Origin: an uncultured Faecalibacterium sp. | Lineage (GTDB): Bacteria > Bacillota > Clostridia > Oscillospirales > Ruminococcaceae | Assembly: GCA_937915335.1 (NCBI GenBank) | Contig: CALDLZ010000281.1 | Location: 1-15,551, forward strand | Direction of reading: 5' to 3' | DNA length: 15,551 nucleotides | Shown here: positions 13,252 through 15,551 of the stretch, in pieces | Position numbering within the stretch: position 1 is the stretch's first letter | How the letters are laid out: each line of letters opens with the position of its first letter | Position numbers and translations under genes: made by a program | Notes under the pieces: model-generated | What the model was told of the DNA's origin: nothing | The model's input: the letters and a program-made list of their open reading frames with translations, nothing else | The model's database searches: none

Positions 13252-13292
13252 AGAACGGCTCCCACAGAAAAATTTCTGTAAAAAGCCGTTCT
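13252..13292 (-). terminator. Terminator of the glycosyltransferase operon
   Basis: AGAACGGCT (13252-13260) pairs with AGCCGTTCT (13284-13292); an inner ACAGAAA/TTTCTGT hairpin sits within. On minus it is followed by TTCTTGCTTTTTTC and starts three bases after the glycosyltransferase stop codon, so it separates that unit from the rfb promoter. Confidence 0.85.
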
Positions 13293-13294
13293 GT

Positions 13295-14086
13295 TTACCA
13301 CTTGAAGCCCCACTTATGGAAATACTTCAGCAGGTTTCCTGTCTGCCAGAGGGCAGGCTTGAGGTCGCGGTGGGCGGCGCGGTGCCAGGCGTGAATGGCG
13401 GTGTACTGGGGCACCAGATACACCTTGCCCTGCGTACGCATCTTCTGGGTGAGATCAGCGTCCTCCACATACATGAAGTAGCTCTCGTCAAAGCCGCCCA
13501 CAGCCTTGAAGACACGGGTGCGCACCCCGGAAAAGCTGCCGGTGCAAAACTCGATCTCGATGGGCTTGGTCAGATCCTCGTCCAGCATCAGATAGTGGTC
13601 GTTCTGGCTCTTCCAGAAGGTGAGCTTTGGCAGCTGGCGGTAGATCATGGGCCGCAGGGCGCACCGCCGCAGGGGCAGCTGCTGGGGGCGGCCATCCGGG
13701 AACACCAGGGAAGGCCGCACCATCACTGCATCGGGGTGGGCGGCCATCCAGTCGGCCAGGTCGCTCAGGGTGTCGGCGGTCAACTGGATATCCGGGTTCA
13801 GGATAAAGTGGAAGTCGCTGTCCAGTTCGGGCAGGATCATGTTGTGGCCGGTGCCAAAACCGCCATTCTCGGTGCGGCAGTGCACCACCACTTTCTGGCC
13901 CGGGACACACGCCAGCAGACCGTCTGCCACGGCCTGTTCCAGCCGTCTGCCGCTGCCGTCCGGGCTGGCGTTGTCCACCAGATACAGGGTCACCGGGTAG
14001 CGGCGTGTGAATTGCAGCACCGTCCGCGCCGCCTTCAGGGCCTCGTCATAGCCGTTATAAACAACGATACATGCAGAGAGTTTCAA
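13295..14086 (-). CDS. Family 2 glycosyltransferase (rhamnosyltransferase-like)
   Basis: A 263-residue cytoplasmic GT-A glycosyltransferase. LSACIVVYNGYDEALKAART (3-22) is the nucleotide-binding strand, LVDNASPDGS (36-45) the second strand, NGGFGTGHN (74-82) the helix cap and NPDI (97-100) the position of the DxD metal site. CTGSFSGVRTRVFKAVGGFD (181-200) and FMYVEDADLTQKM (204-216) form the acceptor and catalytic-base region, with Glu208-Asp209 as the likely base. This layout is that of WbbL-type rhamnosyltransferases; the neighbouring rfb genes fit that donor, but the sugar is inference. The start is TTG 14086, because AAGGAG (14095-14100) is eight bases upstream and the domain starts at once; no in-frame ATG is available. 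It follows the larger glycosyltransferase on the same strand. Confidence 0.9.
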   Translation of the reverse strand: MKLSACIVVYNGYDEALKAARTVLQFTRRYPVTLYLVDNASPDGSGRRLEQAVADGLLACVPGQKVVVHCRTENGGFGTGHNMILPELDSDFHFILNPDIQLTADTLSDLADWMAAHPDAVMVRPSLVFPDGRPQQLPLRRCALRPMIYRQLPKLTFWKSQNDHYLMLDEDLTKPIEIEFCTGSFSGVRTRVFKAVGGFDESYFMYVEDADLTQKMRTQGKVYLVPQYTAIHAWHRAAHRDLKPALWQTGNLLKYFHKWGFKW

Positions 14087-14107
14087 GTAAAATGCTCCTT
14101 ATGCGTC

Positions 14108-14176
14108 CAGTTCAGGCCTTGCGCAATGCCAAGGGTTCCCTGTTAGGAAAGCTGGCATGCGAAGCGTGACTGAGAG
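14108..14176. repeat. Palindromic intergenic element, probably a dispersed repeat
   Basis: ATGCCA (14126-14131) and TGGCAT (14153-14158) enclose TTCC/GGAA (14136-14149), giving a two-tier hairpin, flanked by CTCTCAGTCACGCTTCGC on minus. I recall similar CTCTCAGTCA...GCCAGCT...GGGA...CCTTGGCA elements scattered between genes in Faecalibacterium and relatives, but I could not search. It fills most of the 96-base gap between the two glycosyltransferase genes. Confidence 0.45.
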
Positions 14177-14182
14177 GTTTAG

Positions 14183-15551
14183 TTATTCCAGCGGCAAAAT
14201 CTTCAGCGTGAAGTCCTCACGCTGGATATCAAAGTTGGGGTTGGTGCAGGGATCACCTGCGGTCAGCAGGTCACCCCAGCGGGCCTGGAAACGGAGCACC
14301 TCGCCCTGGAAGCGCTTCTGCTTTTCGGGATTGTCCTCGGTGCCGCGGCTCTTGCTCTCGTAATGATAGAGCTGAGCGAAGGGGGTGAACACGTTGGTGT
14401 AGCCGGCCTGACGGACACGAACGCAGAAATCCACATCGTTGAAGGCCACGGCAAAGCTCTCGTCCAGACCGTTCACCTGGTCGTAGATCTCCTTGCGGAT
14501 GAGCAGGCAGGCGGCGGTATCGCCGTAGACATCCTGCACATAGTTCAGGCGGCCCATATAGCCACCGGACGCGGCAGGCAGATACTTGTGCAGGTGGCCC
14601 GCCACACCGCCGATGCCAAAGCCCACACCTGCGTGCTGGATGGTGTCATCGGGGTAGAGCAGCTTGGCACCCACACAGCCCACCCGCTTCTGCTGGGCGT
14701 ACATGACCATCTCCTCCAGCCAGTTGGGGGTGATGACCTCGGTATCGTTGTTCAGCAGCAGCAGGTACTCGCCGGTGGCGTACTCCTCACCGAAGTTGTT
14801 CAGGGCACTGTAATTGAAGCCCTTGCCCTGCCAGGTGACGACCTTGAGGTTGTCCGGATGCTCTTTCTGCATCCGCTCGTAGGCACGGAATGTCTCAGGC
14901 TGCTTGCTGTTGTTCTCAATGAGGATGAGCTCAAAATCCGGGTAGGTGGTGCGGGCATAGATAGAATCCACGCAGAGCTCCAGGTCACGGATATGGTCGC
15001 AGGTCGGGATGAGAATGCTCACCCGGCCCGGGTGCTCGATGGTGTAATCGGTTTTATAATAGCCCGGGGTGCCGGGGATAAGGGTGACATCATCCACCGC
15101 CACGCCGCAGCGGGCATAATGGGCCTTGAGGGCTGCAATGCCCGCGTCGATGCAGTAGGTCTTGGCGGAGATATCCGCCGCCGTGCTGCCGGGGCTGGAA
15201 CGCCAGTAATAGAGGGCATGCGGGATGTGGACGATCTTCTCAGCCTGCTCTGTCAGGCGGAGGAAGAGCTCGTAATCCTGGCTGCCGTTGTACTCCATCC
15301 GCTCGCCGCCGCCGGCCTTCTCCATCAAGGCACGGCTGAACACGGTCAGGTGGCAGATATAGTTATTGGAGCGGAGATTGTCCAGCATGAAGTCCGGCTT
15401 GAAGTGGTAGAGCACCACATTCTCCACCTTGCCCTCAAAGGTCGCCTCGTCGGTATAGACGAAATCGGCTCCCTGCTCCACGATGGCCTGCGCCGTGTAC
15501 CATAGTGCACAGGGGTGGAGGATATCGTCATGGTCCAGCAGGGCAATGTAA
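14183..15551 (-). CDS. Large family 2 glycosyltransferase with two GT-A domains, C-terminal part
   Basis: The last 455 residues of a protein that continues past the right edge. The visible part starts YIALLDHDDILHP, where DHDD (residues 6-9 here) is the metal-binding DxD of a first GT-A domain; GSQDYELFLRL is that domain's later acidic motif. After a linker, a second domain begins at about residue 178 with RVSILIPTCDHIRDLELCVD, then LILIENNS, GFNYSALNNFG, YLLLLNNDTEV, GVGFGIGGVAGH and FAVAFNDVDFCVRVRQAGYT. Tandem GT2 proteins of this type build O-antigen-like, teichoic or capsular polymers by adding successive sugars. The frame stays open to 15551, so the Met/GTG at 15481 is internal, not a start. 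Upstream of, and probably co-transcribed with, the smaller glycosyltransferase. Donor sugars unknown. Confidence 0.92.
   Translation of the reverse strand, partial: YIALLDHDDILHPCALWYTAQAIVEQGADFVYTDEATFEGKVENVVLYHFKPDFMLDNLRSNNYICHLTVFSRALMEKAGGGERMEYNGSQDYELFLRLTEQAEKIVHIPHALYYWRSSPGSTAADISAKTYCIDAGIAALKAHYARCGVAVDDVTLIPGTPGYYKTDYTIEHPGRVSILIPTCDHIRDLELCVDSIYARTTYPDFELILIENNSKQPETFRAYERMQKEHPDNLKVVTWQGKGFNYSALNNFGEEYATGEYLLLLNNDTEVITPNWLEEMVMYAQQKRVGCVGAKLLYPDDTIQHAGVGFGIGGVAGHLHKYLPAASGGYMGRLNYVQDVYGDTAACLLIRKEIYDQVNGLDESFAVAFNDVDFCVRVRQAGYTNVFTPFAQLYHYESKSRGTEDNPEKQKRFQGEVLRFQARWGDLLTAGDPCTNPNFDIQREDFTLKILPLE

Noticed and set aside
1..15551. CRISPR array, insertion sequence or prophage
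   Set aside because: No regularly spaced repeats, transposase, integrase or phage structural gene could be found on either strand.

Overview
The window looks like chromosome from a GC-rich gut Clostridium relative. Codon use is strongly C/G-ending, start sites carry strong AGGAGG-type ribosome binding sites, and TTG starts are used. The set HflX / DUF4358 lipoprotein / C69 dipeptidase / PFK / dTDP-rhamnose genes suggests Faecalibacterium or a close Oscillospiraceae genus. That placement is inference; no rRNA or other marker is present.

Layout, left to right. (1) The start of a homocysteine S-methyltransferase-type gene (minus) diverges from a Phd/YefM-ParE/RelE toxin-antitoxin pair (plus), which ends at a clean terminator. 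(2) A GNAT acetyltransferase overlaps hflX by 17 bases. (3) The 370-base gap at 2791-3160 holds a bidirectional terminator, a consensus minus-strand promoter that would make a structured non-coding RNA of about 140 nt, and a divergent promoter for an Lrp/AsnC regulator. (4) Next come the Lrp gene, a DUF4358 lipoprotein and a second GNAT. (5) On the minus strand lie a C69 dipeptidase and a CPBP membrane protease, the latter with a palindromic operator over its promoter. (6) A tRNA-Gln(CTG)-tRNA-Pro(CGG) operon and a phosphofructokinase follow on the plus strand. (7) A PUA/EVE-like gene is interrupted by an in-frame TAG. (8) The right third is a minus-strand cell-surface polysaccharide locus: two family 2 glycosyltransferases, then rfbA-rfbD-rfbB under their own promoter.

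The rfb genes turn glucose-1-phosphate into dTDP-glucose and on towards dTDP-rhamnose, although the 3,5-epimerase rfbC is absent here. The adjacent glycosyltransferases are likely consumers of such sugars. Almost every transcription unit is bounded by a hairpin terminator, several of which serve both strands.

Most of the window is ordinary housekeeping DNA and I do not see a new multi-gene system. The best leads are the unannotated small RNA divergent from the Lrp regulator, the amber-interrupted EVE-like gene, the CPBP operator, and a pair of mutually exclusive hairpins in the rfbA leader.
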